This document shows, piece by piece, positions 30,694-38,722 of a stretch of 64,000 bases of DNA (positions are counted from its first letter, which is position 1; the number at the start of each line of letters is the position of its first letter). The notes beneath the pieces were generated by a model. It was not told the origin of the DNA and did no database searches. It saw only the letters and a program-made list of their open reading frames with translations. This DNA is from Candidatus Zixiibacteriota bacterium (GTDB lineage: Bacteria > Desulfobacterota > Binatia > UBA9968). The position numbers and the translations under genes were made by a program. The DNA lies in the NCBI GenBank assembly GCA_035574315.1, contig DATLYW010000048.1, positions 248,001-312,000 of the forward strand, read 5' to 3'.

Positions 30694-31962
30694 TCATTCC
30701 CTGATCTGCCCGTTGCCGAACACGATGAATTTGGTGGTCGTGAGCTCTTCCAGCCCCATGGGCCCGAAAGCGTGGATCTTGCTGGTGCTGATGCCGATCT
30801 CCGCTCCGAGTCCGAGCTCGCCGCCGTCGTTGAATCGGGTCGAGGCGTTGACCATGACGGCCGAGGAGTCGACCCGATCGACGAACTCGCGCGACTTCTG
30901 GTAGTTCGAAGTGACGATCGTCTCGGTGTGGCTTGATCCGTAGCGCTCGATGTGCGCGATCGCCTCGTCCATGTCCTTTACGACCCGCACCGCGAGGATC
31001 AGATCCAGGTACTCGGCTCCCCAATCCTCTTCCGAGGCCGGCCGGATGCCGGGAACGAGCGCCCGGGTACGCTCGCAGCCGCGCACCTCGACCCCTGCCG
31101 CCAGGAACTTGGCGATCATCGCGGGAAGGAAATCGGCCGCAATCGCCTCGTGGACCAGGAGCGTCTCCATCGCGTTACAGACCGAAGGGCGCTGCACCTT
31201 CGCGTTCATGCAGATGCGCTCGGCCATCTCCAGCGAAGCGTCGCTGTCCACGTAGACGTGGCACACGCCCTTGTAGTGCTTGATCACGGGCACTCGCGAG
31301 TTCGCGGCCACGGCGCGGATGAGATCCTCGCCGCCGCGCGGGATCACGAGGTCGATGAACTCCTCGAGCTGCAGCAGCTCCTGCACGAGCCCGCGCTCGC
31401 GGGAGGCCGCGACCTGGATCGCCGCTTCGGGAACGCCGCAGGCAAGGCAGGCTTCCCGAAGGACTTCGCCGATCGCCTGGTTGGAGCAAAACGCCTCGCT
31501 GCCGCCGCGCAGGATCGCGGCGTTGCCCGACTTCAGACAGAGCGCGGCAGCCTCGGCGGTTACGTTGGGACGCCCCTCGTAGATCATCGCAATCACGCCG
31601 AGCGGGATGCGCATGCGGCCGACCTGGAGCCCGTTGGGACGGCGCCACATTTTCACGATCTCCCGCACCGGGTCGGGAAGCGCGGCGACCTCGCGCAGGG
31701 CGTTCGCCATCGCGCCCACCCGGGCGGGATCGAGCATCAGCCGGTCGAGCAGCGCCCTGCTCGCCCCCGATCGGCTCGCCTCCCGCATATCCTTGCGGTT
31801 TTCCGCGACCAGAAAATCGGTTCTGGCCTCGAGCCGCTCGGCCATGAGCCGCAGCGCGCGATTCTTTTGCTCGGAGGAGAGCATCGCGACGGCGCGCGAG
31901 GCCTGTTTCGCGTTCCGTCCCAGCCGAGCCGCTTCTTCCCTGAGCGCAGACGCGTTTTTCAC
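30694..31962 (-). CDS. proA: Gamma-glutamyl phosphate reductase
   Basis: A 422-residue ProA that reduces gamma-glutamyl phosphate to glutamate semialdehyde with NADPH in proline synthesis. The catalytic Cys is in [14 protein letters not shown], and [23 protein letters not shown] and [18 protein letters not shown] are family motifs. I choose a GTG start at 31962 because AAAAGGAG lies just before it and the length matches the family; an upstream ATG would overlap proB. It follows proB by 19 bases. Confidence 0.97.
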   Translation of the reverse strand: MKNASALREEAARLGRNAKQASRAVAMLSSEQKNRALRLMAERLEARTDFLVAENRKDMREASRSGASRALLDRLMLDPARVGAMANALREVAALPDPVREIVKMWRRPNGLQVGRMRIPLGVIAMIYEGRPNVTAEAAALCLKSGNAAILRGGSEAFCSNQAIGEVLREACLACGVPEAAIQVAASRERGLVQELLQLEEFIDLVIPRGGEDLIRAVAANSRVPVIKHYKGVCHVYVDSDASLEMAERICMNAKVQRPSVCNAMETLLVHEAIAADFLPAMIAKFLAAGVEVRGCERTRALVPGIRPASEEDWGAEYLDLILAVRVVKDMDEAIAHIERYGSSHTETIVTSNYQKSREFVDRVDSSAVMVNASTRFNDGGELGLGAEIGISTSKIHAFGPMGLEELTTTKFIVFGNGQIRE

Positions 31963-31981
31963 CTCGGCTCCTTTTCCGCCC

Positions 31982-33118
31982 TCAAAGCACCACGAGATCG
32001 TCGCGATGGATGACCTCGTCGTACGCCTTGTAGCCCAGCACTTTTTCAATTTCGCTTGTATGCAATCCTTTGATTTGATTCAACTCTTGGGCGGTGTAAT
32101 TGACCAGCCCGCGGGCGAACTCCCGTCCCTGCGCGTCGACGCAGCGGACGCACTCGCCCGCCCCGAACGTCCCCCGGATCTCTCTCAGCCCCGACGGGAG
32201 CAAGCTCTTGTTCTTGTGCACGAGCGCGTCGCGCGCGCCCGCATCGACGACCAGATCTCCCGCCGGCTTGAGATTGTAAGCGATCCAGTGCTTGCGGTTG
32301 GTCATCCGGCTGCCCTCCGGCAGGATCAGCGTGCCGACTTCCTGCTTTTCGTCGAAGATGCGCCCGAGCACGCCGACCCGAAGGCCGCTGGCGATCACCG
32401 TCGGAATGCCGGCCGCGGCCGCGGTCTCGGCCGCCCTGATCTTGGTGACGATGCCTCCCGTTCCCAGAATGCCGCGGCTTCGCCCCTTCACCAGCCCCTT
32501 CGCCGTCTTGATGTTCTCAACCAGGGGGATCAGCGCTGCGTCAGCGTGGAGCCGTGGGTCACGGTCGTACACCCCGTCCACGTCGCTCAAAATGACCAGG
32601 AGGTCGGCCTGGAGCAGGGTCGCCACGAGCGAGGAAAGCCGGTCGTTGTCGCCGAACTTCATCTCGTCCACCGCGACGGTGTCGTTCTCGTTCACGATGG
32701 GGACGATCTCGGACTCGAGCAGCATCTGGAAGGTGTGTTTGGCGTTGAGATAGCGCTGGCGGTTCGCGAGGTCCTCGCGGGTGAGCAGCACCTGGGCGAC
32801 CCTCTTGCCGAAGCGTGAAAAATAGCTCTCGTAGAGCGCCATCAGCTTGATCTGCCCGACCGCGGCCAAGGCCTGCTTCTCGGGAATCGTCCTCGGTCCT
32901 TCCCTGCGTCCCAGGCTCGTCATTCCCGCGGCGACCGCCCCCGAGCTCACCACCACGAGCTCTTTTCCGTGGTCGTGCAGGCGCGCCAGCTCGCGCACCA
33001 GCTCCTTAAGCCGGGCTTCCTCGATGCCTTCCAGCGATGAGAGGATCTGGCTTCCGATCTTGACGACGACGCGGCGCGCCCGGCGCAAAATCCGCCTCTT
33101 ATGCTCCCGCTGGCTCAC
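31982..33118 (-). CDS. proB: Glutamate 5-kinase with PUA domain
   Basis: A 378-residue ProB, the first and feedback-controlled step of proline synthesis. The kinase domain has [21 protein letters not shown] and [14 protein letters not shown]-terminal PUA domain (about residues 285-365) contains [21 protein letters not shown]. Its first 20 bases overlap the end of obgE, so it is read as part of the obgE-proB-proA unit. Confidence 0.97.
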   Translation of the reverse strand: MSQREHKRRILRRARRVVVKIGSQILSSLEGIEEARLKELVRELARLHDHGKELVVVSSGAVAAGMTSLGRREGPRTIPEKQALAAVGQIKLMALYESYFSRFGKRVAQVLLTREDLANRQRYLNAKHTFQMLLESEIVPIVNENDTVAVDEMKFGDNDRLSSLVATLLQADLLVILSDVDGVYDRDPRLHADAALIPLVENIKTAKGLVKGRSRGILGTGGIVTKIRAAETAAAAGIPTVIASGLRVGVLGRIFDEKQEVGTLILPEGSRMTNRKHWIAYNLKPAGDLVVDAGARDALVHKNKSLLPSGLREIRGTFGAGECVRCVDAQGREFARGLVNYTAQELNQIKGLHTSEIEKVLGYKAYDEVIHRDDLVVL

Positions 33119-34139
33119 CGCTCGCTTCCTTTTCCCGGCGCAGCTCGTCGAGGCGCGCCCCGGTGCGCTGCACCAGCGCCCGGACTCCTTCGCCGGTCGC
33201 CGCCGAGATCGCGGACACCGGGCGCCAACGCGCCGGAATCCTTTCTTCCAGCAATCTCGCCCCCGCCCTCCCTTCGGGCAAATCGATTTTGTTCACGACC
33301 ACGATCTGCGGCTTGGCGGCCAACCCCGCGTCGAACAGCTCGAGCTCCCGGTTGACGGCCTTCCAGTCCGCGAGCGGGTCCTCCTCCCGGACCCTCGAGC
33401 CGTCGATGAGGTGGATGAGCAAGCTGGTCCGGGTGACGTGGCGCAGAAACTTGTGACCCAGCCCGTGCCCCAGATGCGCCCCCTCGATCAAGCCGGGAAT
33501 GTCCGCCACCACGAAGCTCCGGCCGTCGCCGTAGCGGACGACGCCCAGGTTCGGCACCAGCGTCGTGAACGGATAGTCCGCAATCTTCGGCCGGACCGCC
33601 GAGATCGCCGCGATCAGCGTCGATTTCCCTGCGTTCGGAAATCCGACGATTCCCACGTCGGCCAGCAGCCGCAGCTCGATCACGAGCTCACGCTCTTCCC
33701 CCGGCTCTCCGGGCTGGGCAAAGCGAGGGCTTCGGTTGGTCGAGGAAACGAAATGGGCATTCCCCTTGCCACCTCTCCCCCCGGCGGCGACCACCACCCG
33801 CTGTCCGGGCTCCTTGAGATCGCCGATCAACTCACCGGTAACCGCATCCCGGATGATGGTGCCCACGGGAACCTTGATGATTCGATCCTCTCCGGCCCTG
33901 CCGTGTTGCTCCTTTCCCCTGCCGTGCTCGCCGGGCCGGGCTTTGTACAGCTTCTGGTAACGCAGGTCGAGCAGCGTCGTCAGTTGGGGATCCGCCACGA
34001 CGACCACGTCGCCGCCTTTTCCGCCGTCGCCTCCGTCCGGTCCCCCGCGCGGGACGAATTTCTCGCGCCGAAAGCTCACGCACCCTCGCCCCCCGCGACC
34101 GGCGATCACCCGGATCCTGGCTTCATCGACGAACTTCAT
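33099..34139 (-). CDS. obgE: Obg family GTPase
   Basis: A 346-residue Obg GTPase. The glycine-rich Obg fold (about residues 1-158) has [15 protein letters not shown] and [16 protein letters not shown]. The G domain has [13 protein letters not shown] near residue 167, [12 protein letters not shown] and VNKIDLPEG. Obg is essential for late assembly of the large ribosomal subunit and couples it to growth and stress. It follows rpmA beyond an intrinsic-terminator-like hairpin. Confidence 0.98.
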   Translation of the reverse strand: MKFVDEARIRVIAGRGGRGCVSFRREKFVPRGGPDGGDGGKGGDVVVVADPQLTTLLDLRYQKLYKARPGEHGRGKEQHGRAGEDRIIKVPVGTIIRDAVTGELIGDLKEPGQRVVVAAGGRGGKGNAHFVSSTNRSPRFAQPGEPGEERELVIELRLLADVGIVGFPNAGKSTLIAAISAVRPKIADYPFTTLVPNLGVVRYGDGRSFVVADIPGLIEGAHLGHGLGHKFLRHVTRTSLLIHLIDGSRVREEDPLADWKAVNRELELFDAGLAAKPQIVVVNKIDLPEGRAGARLLEERIPARWRPVSAISAATGEGVRALVQRTGARLDELRREKEASGEPAGA

Positions 34140-34165
34140 GGAACGCGCAGCGCCTTTCTCGAGAC

Positions 34166-34195
34166 AAAAAAAAAGCCCCGCAAAGGGGCTTTTTT
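34166..34195 (-). terminator. Intrinsic terminator (possibly bidirectional) between rpmA and obgE
   Basis: An 11-bp stem, AAAAAAGCCCC (34169-34179) against GGGGCTTTTTT (34185-34195), with a 5-base loop. Read on the minus strand it is followed by a run of nine U. It should end or reduce transcription after rplU-rpmA, so that ribosomal protein genes are expressed more strongly than obgE and the proline genes. Confidence 0.85.
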
Positions 34196-34211
34196 GCCGC
34201 TCCCCGGAGCG

Positions 34212-34469
34212 TCACGCCACCGGGAGGACGTCGACGCGTTTTCTCGTCCTGTCGTACCTCGCGTACCGGACGATGCCGTCGATCTTGGCGAACAGCGTGT
34301 AGTCGCGCCCCATCCCGACGTTCTTGCCCGGATGGATTTTCGTTCCCAGCTGGCGTACCAGGATATTTCCCGCGAGCACTCGCTCTCCGCCGAAAACCTT
34401 GACGCCGCGCCGCTGCCCCTGACTGTCCCTGCCGTTGCGGGAGCTGCCCCCCGCTTTTTTATGCGCCAT
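34212..34469 (-). CDS. rpmA: 50S ribosomal protein L27
   Basis: An 85-residue L27, beginning [19 protein letters not shown] with the usual flexible N-terminus that reaches the peptidyl transferase centre, then [19 protein letters not shown]. The N-terminus lacks the cleavable extension found in Firmicutes. It lies 14 bases after rplU and directly before the terminator. Confidence 0.98.
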   Translation of the reverse strand: MAHKKAGGSSRNGRDSQGQRRGVKVFGGERVLAGNILVRQLGTKIHPGKNVGMGRDYTLFAKIDGIVRYARYDRTRKRVDVLPVA

Positions 34470-34483
34470 CGAAAGACTCCTGG

Positions 34484-34798
34484 CTAGAACTCGATACCCG
34501 TGATTCTGACGGCCGTTTGCTCCTGCCGATGGCCGCGCTGCCGGCTGTAGCTCTTGCGCCGTTTCTTTTTGAAAACCAGGATCTTCTTGGCTTTCGACTG
34601 GCTTACGATTTCGCCCAGCACCCTGGCATCCGCGACCAGCGGAGCCCCGATCTTCGGCTCTCCGTCGCCGCCCACGAAGAGAACCTCGGAAAGCGTCACT
34701 TTGTCTCCCACCTCGCCAGCCAGCTTCTCCAGCTTGACGATGTCGCCCGTGGAGACGCGATACTGCTTCCCTCCGCTTCTGATAACGGCGTAAGTCAT
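34484..34798 (-). CDS. rplU: 50S ribosomal protein L21
   Basis: A 104-residue L21 starting [15 protein letters not shown] and ending with [18 protein letters not shown] and ITGIEF, the RNA-binding part of the family. The start at 34798 agrees with the family N-terminus; upstream in-frame residues lie in the promoter region. First gene of the rplU-rpmA transcript. Confidence 0.98.
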   Translation of the reverse strand: MTYAVIRSGGKQYRVSTGDIVKLEKLAGEVGDKVTLSEVLFVGGDGEPKIGAPLVADARVLGEIVSQSKAKKILVFKKKRRKSYSRQRGHRQEQTAVRITGIEF

Positions 34799-34829
34799 GG
34801 CTCTAAATACCCGATACCCGTGAAAAAGA

Positions 34830-34858
34830 TAATTAGAGTAAAGACCGCGCAAAGTCAA
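34830..34858 (-). promoter_or_regulatory. Sigma-70-like promoter of rplU-rpmA
   Basis: Read on the minus strand: TTGACT (34853-34858), a 17-base spacer, then TAATTA (34830-34835). The leader before the rplU ATG is only about 25 bases, too short for the structured L21 leader known from some other bacteria. Confidence 0.6.
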
Positions 34859-34981
34859 CCAACGCGCCGGGCCCGCTCCCGTCGGAGATCCCTCCCCCCT
34901 GACCCGAACAACCGCGATATGACCGGGTTCCGGCTAATTCTGGTCCCCAGCCTGCGACGGAGGAAGGTCGTCGAAAGGCTG

Positions 34982-35010
34982 TTGACAATGGGTTCCCAGG
35001 CTGGCATAAA
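34982..35010 (+). promoter_or_regulatory. Sigma-70-like promoter of the marR-permease pair
   Basis: TTGACA at 34982-34987, a 17-base spacer and CATAAA at 35005-35010. The expected transcription start near 35017 falls inside the palindrome at 35010-35026, so repression by an operator-bound regulator is easy to picture. Confidence 0.6.
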
Positions 35011-35026
35011 TATCGATATACGATAT
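35010..35026. promoter_or_regulatory. Palindromic operator candidate for the MarR regulator
   Basis: ATATCGATATACGATAT: perfect 6-base arms ATATCG/CGATAT around ATATA, overlapping the -10 region and +1 of the marR promoter and 19 bases before its ATG. MarR proteins typically autoregulate through such 16-20-bp palindromes. Confidence 0.6.
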
Positions 35027-35044
35027 TATCGTTAAACGAGACTT

Positions 35045-35518
35045 ATGAACCGGAAAACTCCCCACCCCGACTATCGTGCCATGGCGGAGTTCCGCTATCA
35101 GATCCGCCGTTTCCTGCGCTTCAGCGAGGAAGCCGCCCGGCGGGCGGGCATCGAGCCCCAACAGCATCAGCTCCTCCTGGCGATCAAGGGACTGCCGCAA
35201 ACCGCGAAGCCGACCATCGGGGTGCTGGCCGAACGGATGCAACTGCAGCACCACAGCACCGTGGAGCTGGTCGACCGGCTGGAGGAGAAAAAGCTCCTCT
35301 ACCGCCTGCGCTCGGCCGACGACCGGCGTCAGGTCCTGGTGAAGCTCACGCGCGAAGGCGAGCAGCTCCTCGGCAAGCTCGCCCTCTATCACTTCGAGGA
35401 GCTACAGAGCGTAGGGCCACGCCTGGTAGCGGTTCTCAAAACGTTGATCGCGCGCACGCCGAGACGCGACCATTCCGAGACCGACCCCGGCTCCAGTCCA
35501 AACCAACGGAGGGCGTGA
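35045..35518 (+). CDS. MarR family transcriptional regulator
   Basis: A 157-residue MarR regulator. The winged helix is visible: FRYQIRRFLRFSEEAARRAGI (dimer helix), PTIGVLAERMQLQHHSTVELVDRLEEK (helix-turn-helix) and RSADDRRQVLVKLTREG (wing with the DxR motif). Ligands are usually small aromatic or amphipathic compounds, unknown here. Its stop is three bases before the permease ATG, and a palindrome sits over its promoter, so it very probably controls that permease. Confidence 0.93.
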   Translation: MNRKTPHPDYRAMAEFRYQIRRFLRFSEEAARRAGIEPQQHQLLLAIKGLPQTAKPTIGVLAERMQLQHHSTVELVDRLEEKKLLYRLRSADDRRQVLVKLTREGEQLLGKLALYHFEELQSVGPRLVAVLKTLIARTPRRDHSETDPGSSPNQRRA

Positions 35519-35521
35519 ACC

Positions 35522-36373
35522 ATGGCCGAGCATCAGAACACCGCGGACGAGCTCCTGCTCGACGTCAAGATCGCCGAAACGTCGAAGCTCTACCGGTTCT
35601 ACCTCAACCAGGAAAAAAAGATTCTCGGCGCCGCGGGAGTGATCACGTTCCTCGTCCTGTGGGAGCTCGTCGGCAATACCTTCAACCTGATCAACCCGAT
35701 GTTCATGAGCGCCCCCTCGCTCGTGTTCAACGCCGCCGTTCAGCTTTTCGGCTCCGGCGAGATCTACAACGACCTTTACGTGAGCAGTGTGGAGCTTTTC
35801 TGGGGCTATCTGCTCTCGGTCGTCTTCGCTGTCCCGTTCGGCATTTCCGTCGGCTGGTACAAGAAGATGAGCCACATCTTCGACCCGTTCATCAACGGGA
35901 TGAACGCTACTCCGCGCGTGGCTTTGCTTCCGCTCGTGATCATCTGGCTCGGCATCGGTATTCTCTCCAAGGTGGGCATCATCTTCCTCGGCGCCGTGCT
36001 GCCCATCCTGGTCAACGCCCGCGACGGCGTGAAGACGACCCCGCTGAATCTCATCAACGCTGCCAAGAGCTTTGGCGCCTCCGAGTGGCAGGTTTTCAAG
36101 TCCGTGGTGCTGCCGTCCACGCTCCCCTTCATCCTGAGCGGCATGCGCCAGGGAATCGGGCGCGCCCTGGTCGGCGTGATGGTCGGCGAGCTTTATGCCG
36201 CCACGGCCGGCATCGGCTTCATGATCACCGTCGCCGGAGCGACCTTCCAGACCGACAAGGTTTTCGTCGGCGTCCTCATCTTCGCGTTGAGCGGCATGGT
36301 GCTGACCGAACTGCTCAACAAGTTCGAGCAACGCTTCGAGCGCTGGCGCCCGAAGGTCGGTGCAATGCAATAG
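35522..36373 (+). CDS. SsuC/TauC-type ABC importer permease without adjacent partners
   Basis: A 283-residue BPD-type permease. After a charged cytoplasmic N-terminus (residues 1-32) come about six helices, with the coupling motif NLINAAKSFGASEWQVFKSVVLPSTLPFI. No ATPase or binding protein is adjacent: marR lies directly upstream (three bases) and the lemA gene downstream. It must borrow partners encoded elsewhere; the solitary NMT1-type binding proteins at 46340 and 62353 are candidates by family. Confidence 0.92.
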   Translation: MAEHQNTADELLLDVKIAETSKLYRFYLNQEKKILGAAGVITFLVLWELVGNTFNLINPMFMSAPSLVFNAAVQLFGSGEIYNDLYVSSVELFWGYLLSVVFAVPFGISVGWYKKMSHIFDPFINGMNATPRVALLPLVIIWLGIGILSKVGIIFLGAVLPILVNARDGVKTTPLNLINAAKSFGASEWQVFKSVVLPSTLPFILSGMRQGIGRALVGVMVGELYAATAGIGFMITVAGATFQTDKVFVGVLIFALSGMVLTELLNKFEQRFERWRPKVGAMQ

Positions 36374-36488
36374 AGACAGCCCGCTCCTCACGGCCGGGTT
36401 CGCACGAGCCCGGGCCGCGGCCTCTCAATCGGGCGCCCCTTGCCCTTTTTCGGGTGCGGCCTTACATTCAGAGCCACGGAGGTATCCG

Positions 36489-37085
36489 ATGGCGATTGCG
36501 TACGGTCGAGTCGCGCGCTCGCTTGGCGCGCTGGCGCTGCTGCTGTGGATTTCGGGTTGCGGTTACAACCGGCTCCAGGCGCTCGACGAGGAGGTCAAGA
36601 GCGCCTGGTCCGAGGTGCAAAACCAGTATCAGCGCCGCGCCGACCTGGTCCCCAACCTTGTCGCGACGGTGAAGGGCGCCGCGCAATTCGAGCAGGAAAC
36701 CTTGCAGCGCGTCATCGAGGCCCGGAGCAAGGCGACCGCGGTCAATCTCGACGCCGCCGCCCTCAGTGATCCCGAGGCGTTCAAGAGATTCGAGCAGGCC
36801 CAGCGGGAGCTTTCGAGCGCTCTTTCGCGTCTGCTGGTGGTTGTCGAGCGTTACCCGGAGCTGAAGGCGAGCCAGAACTTCCGCGACCTGCAGGCGCAGC
36901 TTGAAGGCACCGAAAACCGCATCGCCGTGGCCCGCAAGCGCTACATCGAAAAGGTCGCGGAATACAACACCGGCGTCCGCTCTTTCCCGACGAATTTGAC
37001 CGCCAAGTATATCCTCGGCCTGGAAGTCCGGCAGAACTTCAGCGCCGACGAGGGTGTGGCCCGACCGCCGCAGGTGAAGTTCTAG
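36489..37085 (+). CDS. LemA family lipoprotein-like protein
   Basis: A 198-residue LemA protein. A signal with a lipobox-like end (LALLLWISGCGYN) suggests lipidation at Cys, followed by helical YNRLQALDEEVKSAWSEVQ and the family motif NQYQRRADLVPNLVATVKG; the C-terminus has KKRYIEKVAEYNTGVRSFPT-like sequence. The GGAGG seven bases before the ATG at 36489 supports this start. It is followed 17 bases later by a TPM-domain gene, the arrangement common for LemA. The molecular role is not known. Confidence 0.92.
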   Translation: MAIAYGRVARSLGALALLLWISGCGYNRLQALDEEVKSAWSEVQNQYQRRADLVPNLVATVKGAAQFEQETLQRVIEARSKATAVNLDAAALSDPEAFKRFEQAQRELSSALSRLLVVVERYPELKASQNFRDLQAQLEGTENRIAVARKRYIEKVAEYNTGVRSFPTNLTAKYILGLEVRQNFSADEGVARPPQVKF

Positions 37086-37102
37086 GGCGGGACTCGGGCG
37101 AA

Positions 37103-38071
37103 TTGCTGCCGATGATTGGAGCTTTTCGCAGTGCGATCCGGTCCCGCCGACTCCGGCTCGCCTGCCTGCTCGCGGCCGCGATTTCCCCTTGCGCCGCCGC
37201 GGCCTTGGAGGTTCCGCCGCTGCGCGGGCGGGTCAATGATCTCGCCGGCATGCTCCCTCCCGAACGCATCGCCCGGCTGGAGCAACGTCTGGCCGCGTTC
37301 GAGAGCGAGACCGGCCATCAGGTCGCGGTCCTCACGATCCCGAGCCTCGAGGGCGACGATCTCGAAAGCTTCAGCATTCGCGTCGCCGAGAGTTGGAAGA
37401 TCGGTCAAAAGGGTTTCGACAACGGCGCAATTCTGCTGGTCGCTCGCGACGATCGCAAGCTCCGCATCGAGGTCGGCTACGGGCTCGAGGGCGTGATTCC
37501 GGACGCGATCGCGAGCAGGATCGTCCGTGAGACGATCGTTCCGCGGTTTCGCCGGAACGATTTCGCGGGGGGGATCGAAGCGGGGGTGGAAGAGATCCTG
37601 CGCGCCGCCCGCGGCGAGAAGCTCCCCGACGCCCCCCGTCGCAGCGCTCCGGAAAACGGTTCCGCATGGGCGCCTCTGCTTTTTCTCCTGCTGATCCCGA
37701 CCTACCTGGCAAGCCATCTTGTCGCCCGACGACGGCGCCGCGCTCCGTTGGTTGGCGCGCTTTCCGGCGCAGTCCTCGGTGGTCTGGGGGCCGGGCTGGC
37801 GCTCGGGTCGGGCGCGGGCTTCAGTCTCGCCCTTCTTGTCTTTCTCGTCCTCGCGGCAGTCGCCATCGGAATCGCTGGCGGGCTCCACAACGAGCTTGAG
37901 GGATGGGAGACGTTTGGGCGCCGACGCAGGGGCCGCTGGAGCGGTCCCTTTTACAGCGACACCTTCGGGCCGGGGTGGTCCGGCGGAGACTTCGGCGGAG
38001 GAGGTTCGACCGGCGGATTCAGCGGGGGAGGCGGCGGCTTCGGAGGAGGCGGCGCGTCCGGGAGCTGGTAA
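37103..38071 (+). CDS. TPM-domain membrane protein (YgcG family)
   Basis: A 322-residue protein with an N-terminal signal, a TPM_phosphatase domain at about residues 40-160 (GRVNDLAGMLPPERIARLEQRL, then WKIGQKGFDNGAILLVARDDRK and GYGLEGVIPD), two membrane helices at about 190-260, and a Gly/Ser-rich tail ending GGFGGGGASGSW. The domain is linked to photosystem repair and periplasmic phosphatase-like functions in relatives. The start may be 37103 or the Met at 37112. It is encoded between lemA and a second TPM gene. Confidence 0.9.
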   Translation: MLPMIGAFRSAIRSRRLRLACLLAAAISPCAAAALEVPPLRGRVNDLAGMLPPERIARLEQRLAAFESETGHQVAVLTIPSLEGDDLESFSIRVAESWKIGQKGFDNGAILLVARDDRKLRIEVGYGLEGVIPDAIASRIVRETIVPRFRRNDFAGGIEAGVEEILRAARGEKLPDAPRRSAPENGSAWAPLLFLLLIPTYLASHLVARRRRRAPLVGALSGAVLGGLGAGLALGSGAGFSLALLVFLVLAAVAIGIAGGLHNELEGWETFGRRRRGRWSGPFYSDTFGPGWSGGDFGGGGSTGGFSGGGGGFGGGGASGSW

Positions 38072-38073
38072 CC

Positions 38074-38706
38074 ATGAACGCGGAGAGTTTCTTTTCGCCG
38101 GAAGAAAAACGCCGCATCGAGGACGCGGTCGCCTGCGCCGAGCGGACGACCTCCGGCGAGATCGTCCCGATGATCGTAAGCGCGAGCGGCCGTTATGCCG
38201 AGGTGGAGATGGCCGGGCTGGTCGCTGGGCTCGGCGCCGGAGTCCTGGCGGCTTTGCTCCTGCACGATCCGTGGGCGCCGCTTTACGCGCAGTTTCTCTG
38301 GCCGTTGATCGGAGGAGTGCTCGGCTTCGTCGCCTGCAGCGTGCCCGCGATCAAGCGGCTGCTGGTGCCGAGGGCCAGAATCGAACGCGCCGTGGCTCTG
38401 CGGGCTCTCGCCGCGTTTGCCGCTCACGGCATCCATCTCACTCGAGAGCACACCGGAATCCTGATCCTGGTTTCCCTCCTCGAGCACCGCGTCGAGGTAT
38501 TGGCCGACCGGGGCATCAACGAAAAAGTGCCCCCGGGCACCTGGGACGAGATCGTTCAGACGATAACGGAGGGGCTCAAGTCCGGGCAGGCCTGTGACGC
38601 TCTCTGCCGCGCCATAGCCCGCTGCGGCGAGATTCTCGCCCGTCACTTTCCACGCGCGGCCGACGACAGGGACGAGCTCGCGAACAAGCTCGTGACCGAA
38701 TCCTGA
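38074..38706 (+). CDS. Second TPM-domain membrane protein (COG3762-like)
   Basis: A 210-residue protein with a TPM-like segment at both ends of two central membrane helices: SFFSPEEKRRIEDAVACAERTTSGEIVPMI at the start and LTREHTGILILVSLLEHRVEVLADRGINEKV after residue 125. The start ATG is two bases after the stop of the first TPM gene, so the three genes lemA-TPM-TPM form one operon. It lacks a signal peptide. Function unknown; it probably acts with its neighbours in the envelope. Confidence 0.88.
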   Translation: MNAESFFSPEEKRRIEDAVACAERTTSGEIVPMIVSASGRYAEVEMAGLVAGLGAGVLAALLLHDPWAPLYAQFLWPLIGGVLGFVACSVPAIKRLLVPRARIERAVALRALAAFAAHGIHLTREHTGILILVSLLEHRVEVLADRGINEKVPPGTWDEIVQTITEGLKSGQACDALCRAIARCGEILARHFPRAADDRDELANKLVTES

Positions 38707-38722
38707 CGGCGGCCTACCCGCG

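Noticed and set aside
34799-34829. Structured ribosomal L21 leader
   Set aside because: The promoter at 34830-34858 leaves only about 25 bases of leader, too short for a regulatory structure.
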